Source: Diploscapter coronatus (lineage: Eukaryota; Nematoda; Chromadorea; Rhabditida; Rhabditidae). From it: 64,000 bases of DNA. A program made the position numbers and the translations under genes. The stretch's first letter is position 1. Every line of letters begins with the position of its first letter. Under the pieces are notes generated by a model. The model was not told where the DNA came from and did no database searches. It worked only from the letters and a program-made list of their open reading frames with translations. The stretch spans positions 79,755,201 to 79,819,200 of the forward strand of contig OZ038422.1 in the NCBI GenBank assembly GCA_964036155.1. The letters are read 5' to 3'. Of this stretch, positions 1 through 12,319 are shown one piece after another.

Positions 1-143
1 GAAGTAACAAAAGTATCTAAAGAATACACGCACTATTGAACCTACTTTTAGAATATGGCGACACATTTGTCTATAGATAGAAAAGCGTCCTTTTCCATGC
101 TTTGAAAATTAGTGCAAGTTTTTCTTTAAAAAAAACGTTTCAG

Positions 144-247
144 ATGAGAACAAGCAAGTGGAAGAGCAATGCGACAAGGTGCTCCGGCTGCTGCAGCACA
201 AATTCGGGGAGAATCTCACCGAGACCATTGAGGGAATGACGGAGTAA
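144..247 (+). CDS. Last exon of an unidentified gene (5' part outside the window)
   Basis: After a TTTCAG acceptor at 138-143, an open frame runs to a TAA at 245-247. It joins the missing upstream exon after one base, because the exon starts with two bases of a split codon. The 33 complete residues are charged and helical-looking: ENKQVEEQCDKVL, then RLLQHKFGENL, then TETIEGMTE. I do not recognise the family. Bases 1-143 are then the end of an intron. Plus-strand orientation matches the three genes that follow. Confidence 0.5.
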
Positions 248-1374
248 ATGGCAAATTACAGTAGTAGGACTTTTCCTAACAACAACCTCTTCCTATTCAA
301 ATTCAGATCCATTTTATTTTGAAAAGGTTACGTAAACGGCTTGGCACACTGCTAAAATAGTGAATACTCAATCTGTTACGTAAATTCATGAACTAGTTAT
401 TTCATAAGTTTCTCGATTTCTAGATTCTATTCTCCCGTTGTTTAATGGTTTTGTTGATTTCATTGTTGAGTAGTAAAATAGTCACGGTTATCAGAGGAAA
501 CAATCTGCTGCTAATTGTAACAATTCCTTCTTTTCATCTCATTCGAATGATTTGAATAGAACAAGATCAAGCTAGAGATAAAAGACAACTGTTTTGCTTT
601 TTCGCCTTGAGGTTGACAAAATTATTTTTTTCTAAATCGTTTTTTTTTTCAAAAATCTTGTTGATTGTCTTAAACAAAATTTATCCTTTGTTGATTTTTT
701 ATTGTTGTTTCGTTGATTTGTTGAAAAGGAGATAAAATTTCTATCGAAATCGATTTTTATCATAGCCAGTAAAAAGGAAACTGTTTCAACACAGTTATTG
801 ATATTGATTTTTTTCTAGTTTTCTCATTTACTTGTTGTCGTTGCATCGAATGTTCTCTTTTCAAAAGCATTCCCAAACTGCGTCTCTATTTTACAAGTCC
901 CGCCCCTGTGGAGTGCCATTGTCAGCTTATTACCAGCTGGCTGCCTCATGATTTCTCCCCTTTTCTCTGCCCTCTCTCGTTTCTTATCACAGACCAGGCC
1001 ACTATTTCTCTTCTGTATACAACAACTCGAATCATTTCGCAATTTCCCAATGAAAAATATTCGAAAAGCTGGCGATTTCTGCTTTTTTTTTCTCTATTCT
1101 CTCTTCCTTTAACGCCCTATTTTTCCCTTGTGACACTTCTTGTGTATTGATTGCTTTTGTCTCGTTCGAAAAAGTGTATTTTGAAATCCCACTGGTTTCT
1201 CTTATCAAAATGATAAGAATTTTACTCGACATCATTACTTTCTTGCATCAGAACTTCTTTGATTAGGTTATCACTCGTTAGTTCGTCGGTGACTGATTTA
1301 ATTTTCTCTATTTAGACGACAATTGCTCAATTAACTCGATTTTATTGCAGACTTTGAAAGTAATTTGAAAGTGC
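248..1374. other. Intergenic: 3' UTR of the first gene and promoter/5' UTR of the RabGAP gene
   Basis: AT-rich, with poly-T tracts near 620-720 and a more pyrimidine-rich block at 830-1020. I see no coding frame with splice support. A TTGCAG at 1345-1350, about 25 bases before the next start codon, could be a trans-splice (spliced-leader) acceptor or the end of a 5' UTR intron. Confidence 0.5.
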
Positions 1375-4300
1375 ATGCTACCGTACGCAGCCTACAAAGT
1401 CTATCAGAAGCGTAAAGAAAACCAGCGTGAAATGGAGGAGGCGTTAGGCTCTCTCACTTCGAACCTCAGCAGGTCCATCATTCCGGATCAGGTAGTTTTT
1501 TCTTTCTAGTTGTTTTCTAACATAAATTTGATTTGAAAATCGACCATTTTTAATTTTCGGATTAATGTTCACTTTCAATAACGGTCGATATGAATTTTCT
1601 TTTCATAACTTCTATGAAACATACTTGAATCATAAAAATAGACATTTTTAATAAAATTAAAAAAGACCAATTTTGCAGGTTGTAATGAAGATTCAACGCG
1701 TCTCTGCAAAACTGTCTGAAGAAGGCGATGACTACATTCCCGGAACTCTGTCCATCGTTGAAAAGGTTAAAACATGTTATTTTTTCTAAAACGATCTCCT
1801 TTATTACCAATGACATGTCAGCTTCATTGATTAGGCACAGGTCACTTTCTTATTTTCTTATCTTTTTTCTCGGCGGAAAAAGCCCGTGTCATTTAGTGAT
1901 TTAACCTTATCAGATTTTTTTTCCGAAAAATAGAATTTGAAGGAAAATAAAAGAATAAATTTTTAAAATTTCAGGCCCAAGGCGTGTTCATCGAGTGGTC
2001 CCCGTACGACGAGGGGATGGATTCCGGTTGGGTCATTCCTGGAGAGAACGGACAGGAGGAATCCATCAGGGCTTCGCCGCCATCACTCAGTCCTAATAAC
2101 GTGAGGCTTTTATAAATTGAAATTATTCAATCACACTCAAGAATTCATCGGAAATTTGAAGAAAAAACTCTTTAAAACATACTATCATTTGGCTTCGAAT
2201 AATGACTTTGTCCACCTTTCTAGATATGCCGGAATTTGAACGAGACATTTTTATCTCCACGAATCAAATGTTATTTTAATTCGAAACTAACAAAATTTAT
2301 CTAGAACTTTCAGACTCATAGTGGTGATGTCTATTCGAAACTTCGCTTCTCTTTGGATGTCAACGATTTGAGTAGCTTCAGAAACGTGGAGCCCAGAAGA
2401 AAAGGTTTAGTGGAAATAAAGCTGCCTTTCTAAGAGTGATTTTTCCCTCCTTTCAGATAAAGGAATGCACTACATTCGACTGATTTGCAAGGACGGGACG
2501 AGCTATGTTCCGCTGTATTTCCAGACCGGAGAAACCACTTCGTTCTTCACTGTTCTGCAGAGGTAGATATTCTAACTTTGAGGAAGGTGCAAAAATGAAT
2601 AATCATTTCTCGAAATAGGATTAAAATACGCTGAAACGCGCATATTTATACAGCTGAGCGTGGTGTACGATTATAGTCGAAATGAGTCATCGATTCAAAA
2701 ATCCTGTTATTTTGCGAAATCTTCATTTGTTTGTATAGACTTCAACGGGTCTTTATCTGACTTTCTTTATGGCTCTCAGCAGTTCATTCTGAACATGCTT
2801 CGAACGTTATCAGAAATTCATTTTTCCTAATAAGTTTCAACGATTCTTTATTTTTATTTTCATAAATTTGCAATGTTCAACAAATGGCTTTTTACTTTCC
2901 CAAATTTCCCATTCAGATACATAACCCTCCGTCGTTCTGCCAAGGATCCCACTCTCGTTGTGGTTGTTGACACCAAGGCCGAAGCCCTCGCACAAAGCGT
3001 TTCTGCTCTCGATCAGAATGGCGACATTCTATCGGTAAGTCATTTCTGGAAAAAGCTTGCAGAGAAATTTAATTTTAAATCCTTCCAAATTTTGATATCA
3101 TTTATCAGCTGATTATTTTATGCATTTTGATAAACAAGGATATCAAATTTCACTGAATTCATTGATTTGACCATTCAATTTGAGCGTCTGATGAAGAATC
3201 CATACTCGACTGCGATGACGGGATTCAGCAAAATTACCAGCTTTATGCAGGATCAGGTTATCCTGGGGGAATTCTTTCAAAAATAAACAAAAAACGAATT
3301 CAGGTAATCCCAGCTCTGCTCGACTCAGACGAAGTGAGTCAGGAAGAGAAAATCCGTGCGATGCGCGAGTTGCGACTCAAAGACGAGGACCATCAATTAC
3401 GGTAGGTCTACAACGATATTTACTAAAAATACTCGTATTTTACGCGCAAATATAAAATGACTTGAATAAGATTTGAATAATTTCAAAAATATTTTTCCCT
3501 CAAAATGAAGTACTAGTCGAATATTTTATTCAGAATCATGGCATATTTGATAGAACTTTGAAACATATTCTTTTCAGCTTCTGATTTTAAATGTATAATT
3601 TTAGCGTGCATTCCGATGCAGGCGGCGAATTCGAAGTGGTAACTCAGTTGGAGTTACCGCCCAGACCCGACATTTTCAGGGAATCTCCTGTCACCAAAGT
3701 GATTTTGTTTTCGATTTTACAAAAATAACGATCGCCTTTTCAGACCCTGTGGGACTCGTTCAAACTGCCCGATGGTACTTTCGACCAGCAGAAATTGCAT
3801 CATCTCAAGATGAACGTCTTCAGAGGAGGTGTGAAATTATTTTCTATTTTTAGCTTTGTTATCCATTCCCATTTTTATTAGATTTGTAAAAAATTATAAT
3901 TTTGCATACGTTTCAAGAATTTCTTTATGGAAATGAGATTTTGACGAGTTAATTCAGAACGACTAATTTTCTTAGTTAGTAAATAGATGAAAACTAAATT
4001 TCCAGGTCTGAGCGACGATTTGCGAAAAGAGGCGTGGAAGTACCTGTTGGATTACAAGGACTGGTTCGAGTCTACAGCCACTTTCGAGAAGAAGAAGGCC
4101 ATCCTCACTGAGGAGTACAATCGGATGAAGTCGCAATGGCAGTCCATCACCACTGATCAGGAGAGCAGGTTCTTCAAGTACAGCAAAAGAAAAGGGCTCG
4201 TTGGTTAGTTTTTTTCGAAAAAATATTAAATCGTGAATAATAGTAAGAATAATTCATAAAAGTAGTGAAGTTTATGATGAATTTGTGAAGCTTATTAGAC

Positions 4301-6191
4301 TTAGTTTTTCCACTCAATATTTTTTGTATTGAAATTTTTTCTAAGATCACTTTGCCGAGTCTCTTTAATTTCTTTTGAAAAATCATAGTATCGTGAGTCG
4401 TAATTTAAAAATGATGAAGCATATTCAGAGAAAGACGTTGCCCGAACGGACCGAACAGTGCCTTACTTCCAAGGCGACGAGAATCCGAACCTCAAAGTCC
4501 TGCAGGATATGCTCATGACATACGTTATGTACAATTTCGATTTGGGTATGTTTCTAAAGACATATTTTTCCTCTGTAACATCTGACCTGCAATTATCCCT
4601 CGTTTTGCTGAAGTTCAAATTTCCACGAATTTGCACGGTTTCGATTTTGAGGAATAGTTTTTCGACTTTCGATGATCCATCTCCAGTTATTCATCTTTTA
4701 AAATGTAAAGTTCAATCAAGCAGGAATGACTAGAAATATTCAATATTTTTTCTGATTTTCTAAATCACTAATCCTTCCTTCCAGGTTATGTCCAAGGAAT
4801 GAGCGACTTCGCAGCCCCGATTTTGTACGTGATGAACGACGAGATCGACGCGTTCTGGTGCTTCGTCGGTCTGATGCAGAGAATCGTACGGCTAATTTAT
4901 TTATTCCAGAAAAATGACTTATCATTTCAGCAACCGAACTTCGAGAAAGACCAGGCCAACATCAAACTGCAAATGAACCAGCTCAAGGACCTGCTCGTCA
5001 TCGTTAACCCCAAATTGGCCAATTATCTGGGTAATTAAATAATTTTAGATAATTTAAAACGAAAATTTGTATTATTTATCAAGTCTACCAGGACTTAAAT
5101 TTTCACACGACTCATGTAAAATACACGAAATACGATGCTCTCTCGTTTTCTCTTTTTCTTTTCCCCGCGAGGATCTGCAAAACTTTCCATGCTATTTCTC
5201 TCTTCCTCTCGCTTCTTTGTTTACCACGATCACGTGTAGGATTTCCAGCCCTGATAGTCACGCGAGAATTGTAACTGACAATAATTCTAACATCTAATTT
5301 CTTCATAGAAACCTACTTTAGAAATTCCGAAGGACGGAATTTTCACAGGTGCTAATTTTCAGAAGCGCACCAGTCAGATGACATGTACTTCTGCTTCCGA
5401 TGGGTTCTGGTCTGGTTCAAGCGAGAGTTCAGCTTTTCGGACACCTGCAAATTGTGGGAGGTCGGATATACTCATTTTCTATTTCTTCCAATTCTTCCAT
5501 TTTCAGGTGATTTGGACGGGCCAGCCCTGCCTCAACTTCCTGCTTCTGCTCTGCGTGACCATTCTGGACAGTCAGACCACGGTCATCATCGACAACAAAT
5601 TCGGGCTCACCGAGATTTTGAAGGTGAGTTTTTTTTAGAGAACTTGTAAAATAAAATAAAAAAGATTTATGATAATTTAGCATTTATTTTGGCTTGTTGA
5701 ATACCCCGTAATTTGAATAACCCTGTAGATCAAAAATTTACGATATGACTAGGAATAGGACTGCATATACTAAATTTGGTACCCAAGATGTCCAGCCCGA
5801 TTTGCTGGTCATTTTGATACCAGATTTACCCTAACCCTACCCTCTTCATATCCATTTTTACCATTTTGAAATTTTTTGACCTACGGGGTATTTAAAGTCT
5901 TTATTTTTCACTTTCTTGAAATATAAAACAACAATTATTTTCAATGAAAGATTTGAGGAATTCACTGCAATAGAGAAATTCATTATCAAAATTAAACAAA
6001 CTCAGAAGCTTACAGAACTAATAATCTTTCAGCACGTGAACGACCTGTCAGGACACCTGAATCTGGACGAAGTGCTCACTTCTGCAGAGGCGATCTTCCA
6101 CCAGCTTTCAGCCAGTCAGGACAAGCTGCCTCTCCACATTCGGGAATATCTTAACTTCTCGAGGGACGAGAATGCAGCCTCCACTTCATAA
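1375..6191 (+). CDS. TBC1D15: TBC1D15/TBC1D17-type Rab GTPase-activating protein
   Basis: Seventeen exons join in phase to give 627 residues: 1375-1491, 1679-1765, 1975-2100, 2314-2404, 2457-2562, 2917-3034, 3185-3256, 3304-3401, 3605-3698, 3744-3828, 4006-4203, 4429-4545, 4785-4885, 4931-5030, 5363-5460, 5507-5623 and 6033-6191. The N-terminal third matches the TBC1D15 N-terminal domain (DYIPGTLSIVEK, then FIEWSPYDEGMDS). The TBC domain carries both catalytic fingers: the arginine finger in EKDVARTDRT and the glutamine finger in GYVQGMSDF. Later conserved blocks are NDEIDAFWCFVGLM and FCFRWVLVWFKREFSF. Family members act on Rab7-type GTPases at late endosomes, lysosomes and mitochondria; that role is inferred from homology. 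The acceptor of exon 7 (TTTGAG) is the weakest junction. Length is close to the human protein. Confidence 0.92.
5700..5893. mobile_element. Small inverted-repeat (MITE-like) element in an intron of the RabGAP gene
   Basis: The ends are inverted copies: AATACCCCGTA at 5700 and TACGGGGTATT ending about 5892. The similarity continues inward, with GTAGATCAAAAATTT on the left matching the complement of AAATTTTTTGACCTAC on the right. No coding capacity. It lies in the last intron of the gene. Confidence 0.55.
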
Positions 6192-7011
6192 ATCGACAAG
6201 TTCAATCTCCCCTAACTAATTTAACTCTTTTCCAACGCTTTTCATAGATGTGCTTTTGTATGTACATAAAAAAAATTAGCCAATGTTTAATCTTTTTTCT
6301 TTAAAGAGCGATCGTCCTTTATCTCATTTTTTAAGAAAATGGAACGGGATTTCATGTAAAAATATTTTCAATCCATTTTCCTTCAATGTCACCATATTTA
6401 TTTAGTTTCTTTTACATACTGTAAGAACGAACTATTTTGTACAGACCGAAACCGGGATTTCACCTAATCTTCCTCTCATTTTTGAGATCAAATAATACCT
6501 GCATACTTCATGCTAGTTTCCAAAATCAAGATTATTTATTCTCTTCCGGATTTTCGATTTATCCCAGCCGGTTTTCACGTCCTATCTTTATCATGTGATA
6601 AGATTTCCGGAATATTTCTGACTATCTCTTCTTATTTCTGTAGATCATTTTGATTTTATCCTTTTCGGGACAAGTTTTATCTTATCTTGTCATCGTTTTG
6701 AAAAGAGCTATTTGCGAGGTGAGTGTATTTTCAAATCTGCAAAAATAATCTTTTGATTTGATAGAGATGGAGATTTTTGCAGAATTTGATGAATTTGAAA
6801 ATTTCCTGATATCAGTAAATTCGTAGAAAGAGTTCTATCGTCGTCCAATAAATGCTATTTTATGAAACTCTTCGACCATTTTTATGATTGTGTAGTGGAA
6901 TCGCTTGGATACCGTATTTTTTGCGTTTCCATTTTTTCATTATCTGTAATTCAGAAGAAGTAATCTATGAAATATTCTAGTTTTGCTCTACTTCGACTTT
7001 CCTCTACAGTA
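6192..7011. other. Intergenic: RabGAP 3' UTR and upstream region of the NUDT9-like gene
   Basis: AT-rich, no supported coding frame. A CTACAG at about 7004-7009, two bases before the next start codon, looks like a spliced-leader acceptor. Nothing else stands out. Confidence 0.5.
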
Positions 7012-8901
7012 ATGGCGATAATTCATGAAAAGTGCAGGGCTACAGGTTGGTTTGAGATTTAAAAGGGATCAAACTTTTCATAGGCCTTTTGTATAATTAA
7101 CAAAGTACTACCACCAGCAATTTTTCCTATATTTTGGTTTAAAAGTTGAATGAATTTTACAAATTTGCCATGGTGACCTTCACCCAATTATACAGGAAGT
7201 CCTTTCATATAAATTTTTGCCAAGTAAAGAGAATGCTAAAGTAGAGTACTTTAGACATTCCGTATCTGCGAAGTACTGTATATCGTCTGTTCGTGCCAGC
7301 CGATAAAGTGCCTTGGAACGTTCCCTGGCCAGAGTATGCGCCGCCCGACTACACCGACAAGAATCTGCAGGGCCGCCCCTATGCCGATCCGGAAGATTCC
7401 AAATCGATCAAGTTCAACCAGATCGATGGAAAAATCAATCGGAAATCTCATAATGGGTAAATTTCCAAATTTACCTTGAAAATACGTTTTCTGATTGAGC
7501 ACGTACGACATCGGCAAAGATGGTCGCCCTCTGAATCCGCAAGGTCGAACTGGTTTTATGGGAAGAGGAGTGCTTGGAAGGTAAGTTTGATTTATTTGAT
7601 AGTGAAGACAAGCTTGAAAGTAACTGCATCATCGACAACAAGATAATATAGAATAAGAAGTTTTCTACCAAATCCTATACTATCTAATATGATGTAATGA
7701 AACTTTTTTTTTCAAATTGTACTAGTGAAAAATACCATCATTCTAAATTGAGTTTTGCTTACAGGTGGGGCCCAAACCATGCAGCTGACCCTTTGGTGAC
7801 CCGCGTCAAGAATGGAAAATTGCAGTTCGTCGCTATCAAGAGGGGGGATACGGGTAATTTTCATCCTAAACTTCAATAGTTGAACTACGTGCAGCGTTTA
7901 GATCTAGATGAGATAAACTATTTCACTGAATGAGGTTCTTGAACCATATGGAATTTAGGTAACTGGGCTCTGCCAGGCGGAATGGTGGATGCAGGCGAGG
8001 AGATATCCGAAACGGTTAAGAGGGAATTTAGGGAGGAAGCCATGGATGGGGTCGTCGATCATTCCAAGGTCGAGGAGCTATGGAGACATGGGAAGACTAT
8101 TTACAAGTAGGTTTCTGAACTATTATAAAATTCTTGCAGGATATAACCAGATCTAGGGAGAACTTTCATCAGACGAAAGCTTCTGACGATCGTCCTCCCT
8201 AGGACGATATAACTGATCAATTGTCAAATAAATTTTTGGATTTTTATAAACAACAATTGCTTGAATACTTACTTTTAGTTTCGACAAATTTTCAGAGGCT
8301 ATGTGGATGATCCGAGAAACACGGACAATGCGTGGATGGAGACTGTAGTCGTCAATTTTCACGACAAGGACAACCTTCTGGACAGCATCAAATTGTCGGT
8401 AGGTTTCGGCAACATGTTCTATTTAATTTATATTATTTGCCCCTAAATCTGGAACGTGCGAAGTGGTGCACGATTATTTTCATGGCTAGAAGCGTGAAGA
8501 AATAGTACGCAGATTAGAGAAACTGGTCTAAAATCATTCTTTCTTTCCATTTTCGGACTCTGCAATAACTCTTTCATTTTTTAATATACATGAATTCCAA
8601 AAATCCTTGAAATTTTATCAAATTCACTTCTTTTTTATCTATCTGCCAGATGTGCATATTCATTTGAGAAAAAATCAACTTGTTTTTTAAATACGTTTCG
8701 AAGAACCCTAAAATTTCGAGGAACTCGTGTGCATAATTAGTCTTTTGGGTATTCACAAAAATTTTCATAATTAAATTTGTATGACTTCAGGCTGGTGACG
8801 ACGCGAAAGATCTCCGCTGGATGGACGCAGACTCAGCCGAAGCGCTCTATGCCTCCCACAAGCACTTCGTCGACCTATTCAAGAAGCAATTCGAAGGATA
8901 A
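7012..8901 (+). CDS. ndx-9: NUDT9-type ADP-ribose pyrophosphatase (Nudix hydrolase)
   Basis: Seven exons in phase give 255 residues: 7012-7045, 7255-7456, 7500-7580, 7765-7853, 7959-8106, 8296-8398 and 8791-8901. The family cleaves ADP-ribose to AMP and ribose 5-phosphate. The Nudix box reads [14 protein letters not shown] then KREFREEA, with the metal-binding REFREE glutamates present. Other NUDT9 landmarks are [48 protein letters not shown] and the C-terminal [12 protein letters not shown]. The start was chosen because it follows a CTACAG acceptor directly and leads into the conserved KCRAT segment. The human mitochondrial isoform is longer at the N terminus; no clear presequence is visible here. 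Confidence 0.93.
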
Positions 8902-9450
8902 TTTTTGAGATCTCATTTGTTATTTGATACGGTTTTCGCTTACATATACGCGTAGATTAAATTTAAATCGTTTTAGCTTTTCCATACATTTTACTCAAAG
9001 AAAATGGGTTGATTTCCCACTATTATCTTTGAAAATGACGCGTTTTTATAGTTCGTTCGGATTATTGAAAGAGGACAGATTATTTCTATTTTTGATGACA
9101 AATTCGTGCAAATCTTATCTTAAATCTCAAAACAGGCTTCTTTCTCTACCAAAAATGCAATTCTCGCTTTTTCAAACCACTGTCTTTCGTAAATCTAGCG
9201 CGGTTGGATGCTTATCGATTTTTCGCTCTGCAAGTGTCGAAACTCGATTAGGATTACGATTGTTTTCGATTCTCTATTTTTGGATGTCTTCCAGAGAGTT
9301 ATTCTCCTAAAATGCTAGGACACTTCACTTTTTATTTCAAACTTTATTTTTCTAGAAATCGATGTTTCTAGATTTTTTTTTTTGGAAAAGCGATATTTTT
9401 GTCGTTTCTTCTGCATAATTTCTAATTTTGCAGAGTAATCAGCTTCGAAA
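8902..9450. other. Intergenic between the Nudix and SR-protein genes
   Basis: Holds the 3' UTR of the upstream gene and the 5' region of the SR gene. A 128-codon open frame at 8924-9310 has no splice partners, no recognisable motifs and skewed Phe/Ser/Leu content; I treat it as chance. A TTTTGCAG at 9426-9433 is a likely 5' UTR or spliced-leader acceptor before the start at 9451. Confidence 0.5.
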
Positions 9451-11208
9451 ATGTCTCGAGGAGGCCGCGCACCGCCCGACATCAGCGAGCTCTACTCTCT
9501 GAAGGTTGATTTTTTGTCATTTTCAAAAAAAAAACATTTACTTTTCAGGTGGACAACATCTCGTACAACACGACGATCGCCGACCTCAGAAGGCTCTTCG
9601 ACAAGTAATAATTAGAAATCTTTTTGTTATTATTTAATCATTCTGCAGATACGGCGACATTGGAGACATCCACATTCCACGCGACAAGTACACCAGGCAG
9701 AGCAAGGGATTCGGATTCGTTCGCTTCTACAAGTCAGACAATTTTCTGAGCATTATCAAATTCGCCATGAAAAGTATTTGAAAAGTTGAACGATTTATTT
9801 ATTAATCCTTTAAGAAGATGGATTTTAGTTTATAAGAAACAAGTAATTTAAAAATATAATATTTTGATTTGAGTCGCCGTGATGCGGAATACGCAATGGA
9901 CCGAACGGACGGGAAGTACCTGGACGGGAGGGAGTTGCGTGTGGCTCTCGCTCGCTATGAACGACCCATCGACGAGCGCGGAGGAGGGTACCGCGGACGT
10001 GGCAGGTTTGTTTGGCATTTTCATTTGCAAAAGATCTCTTTGCTAACCAATTAATGAAAATTCTCGTAATATTTGTGCAAATTCAAGAGGCTGAATGTGC
10101 ATCCAGTTGTCAGCAGTCGGGCAGTTTGCTGCGAGCTGCTCTGGTAGAGAGTTTTCCCGTAGTTGCTGCTCATCTTTCCTGACCATTCCCCGATTTGTCT
10201 CGGGCCGGCCCGTTTTCGGCCGCTCTTTGGCTCTGGGCAGATCCAAGCAGTCAGCAGCCGCTTTTGCTGGGCCGTGTATACTTTTCGCTGAGCTGATTTT
10301 TCCTGAACCTTCCTGCAGCGCGATTTTATTCGAGCTATTCTTTATCCCGTAGCTCCTGAAAAAGCAGAGAATTATGTGTTATCCAGAAAGCGGCAGTAAT
10401 GCAGAACATAACAGGTTCACTCAATCTTGTGTATCGTTTGGTTTGAAAAGGTGCGATTTTCAGCTCTCCCGATTTTTGTAATATTTGAAAAATCGCATTT
10501 TCTTGTGTTTGGAAAGTCGGGATTTGGTATCGTAAAAAGAACTGGAATCCTCACTTGTCCAAATACGATTTCGTGTGTGTCTTGTGAACAAAAATCTTGG
10601 AAAATCTCTAAAAGCTTGAATTACTTTGGGTATCATCATCAGGAAGAGAATAAACTACAAAAAATAACTAGTGGTTTCAGAGGCCGTTCTCGTTCGCGCT
10701 CTCGCTCGCCGCGTCGCAGAGACAGATCGCGCTCGCCTCGCTACAGTCGCTCTCGTTCTCGCTCTCGCAGTCCCGCCAAGAGGGACAAGGATAGCAGATC
10801 GGTAAGTTTGCTGTTGAATTGTTGACATTCTCTTTAAATGATAAAATGTTGGAATAGTTTTTTTCAGAAATAAAACGCTAAAATCGGTTCTTGCAGACAA
10901 GGCTTTGCGCGATTCGGCTCGATTCAACATTTTTAATAATAAATTCTGTCTGGTTGAAAGATTCCTCTAGTTTCTTCCGGTTCGGTTTCGATTTATTCGA
11001 CTCGTGCAAAGCCCTGCTTGAAAAAACATTTTTCTGAACAGAAAATTTTAAACTTGTTTGCAAAAGATAGATTTAAAAAAAAAAATTTCAGCCCCACCGC
11101 AGTCGCAGCCGCAGCGCGTCGAAGTCGAAGAGCCGCTCTCGCTCTGCGTCTCCGCCCAAGAACGGAGATGCCAAGAGCAGATCCGCCAGCAGAGAGAGCA
11201 GGGACTGA
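9451..11208 (+). CDS. rsp-4: SRSF2/SC35-type SR splicing factor
   Basis: Six exons in phase give 187 residues: 9451-9504, 9549-9604, 9649-9732, 9874-10005, 10681-10801 and 11092-11208. An N-terminal RRM (about residues 16-90) has RNP2 as LKVDNISY and RNP1 as KGFGFVRF, followed by [20 protein letters not shown] and the typical ARYERP. A glycine/arginine hinge and an RS domain follow, with many SR/RS dipeptides ([24 protein letters not shown]). The protein acts in the nucleus in exon definition and splice-site choice, known from the family. Intron 4 is 675 bp, far longer than the others, and has a GC-rich core (see the candidate poison exon). Confidence 0.93.
10319..10414 (+). promoter_or_regulatory. 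Candidate poison cassette exon in the SR-protein gene
   Basis: Within intron 4, a 96-base segment sits between a CTTCCTGCAG acceptor and an ACAG/GTTCAC donor. If included, it joins the preceding exon in phase and meets a TAG after 11 codons. That would send the mRNA to nonsense-mediated decay. SR-protein genes commonly autoregulate this way. The surrounding 10.08-10.36 kb block is notably GC-rich for this genome. No transcript data are available here. Confidence 0.35.
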
Positions 11209-12319
11209 AGTGGAAAGCAACATTGCCGAAGATTGAAGAAAAAGAACTTTGCCTAATTTATTCTAAGGAATGCTTTTGTCTGTAAATTTCAAAGACTATT
11301 ATTCTTACCATTTCCTCAAAATTGCTACTTTGCAATCTTTCTCTGAATTCTTGAAATTTACAGATAAAATTATCCAGTTATTTCTGAACCTGTATTTGTA
11401 TTTTATTTTATTTTTTTCTAAGACATAAATCGTTGTTAATTCTCGAGTATCGTTAATTTGAAATTTTATTTTCAAACCCATCTAATTTTTATCTGACTAA
11501 AGTTTTTCGTAAGGAAACTAGAACGACGAGCAAAGCGAGGAATTTCTAGTTAAAAATAAAAATATACAATGGGAATATTACTTTAGTATTTTTATAGTGT
11601 GTCGGTCTCTGTGTGTTCAAGCTTGTTTCTAACCATCTGTCTATCGTACCTCCATGTATGATGCAACATTCGATAGGTCTCAGTTGCATCCTGTGCAACG
11701 TAACTTTTCCGATGACTTGTGACCTAAGTTTTGGATAATTAGGGCCAAAAACTAACATTCTAGTTTTAACAACGAAATTTGCAAAACGTTTGACTTATCA
11801 TGTATTCAACTGATATTTTGCTGAATTCATTCAAAGCTGATGTTATGAATATTTTTGTAAAAATATTCTGTGTTAAATCAAATATCGAAAAAAAAACCCT
11901 AATTTCAATAACTCGGTTGTTATCAGACTATCATCAATGCGAATGAACGTTATGAACAATCTTCCAAATAACTCATTTTGAAATTGAACAGGTCTTCAGC
12001 AGCAGTAGAAGTGATATCATAACGTTAGAGTAATCGTGGAAAATACTTGGTGATACAGGTGTGCATTTGCGTCGTTTATAATCGATAAGCAAATAAACGG
12101 ATAGTTTTATTTCAGCATCCATCTTCACGTTTTAAGATTCTTTAGGAATCGATTTTTAGTCTGATAAAAACTGCGAAACATCGATTTAGTAGTTTCGTCC
12201 TCCTTTCTTCAATAATCAATTTCAAACTCGTTAATTGCAGACATTCTCATTCAATCAACTCTTTTACTATTTCCATTTTGAACTAATACTATGGTGATCG
12301 TTTAGGTCTCTTAACAAAG
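11209..12319. other. Intergenic; right part is the upstream copy of a duplicated kelch-gene promoter
   Basis: From about 11850 to the start codon at 12320 the sequence recurs at about 13725-14155, ahead of the next F-box/kelch gene. Shared blocks include GAATGAACGTTATGAACAAT and TTGAAATTGAACAGG, then GATATCATAACGTTAG. The repeat therefore includes the promoter and any 5' UTR intron. The left part is the SR-protein 3' region. Confidence 0.6.

Noticed and set aside
8924..9310. 128-codon open frame between the Nudix and SR genes
   Set aside because: No recognisable motif, biased Phe/Ser/Leu composition, and it lies in a 3' UTR/promoter interval; likely chance.
1375..11208. Operon of the three plus-strand genes RabGAP, Nudix and SR protein
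   Set aside because: Gaps of about 820 and 550 bp are larger than typical nematode operon spacing, although each downstream gene has a possible trans-splice acceptor.
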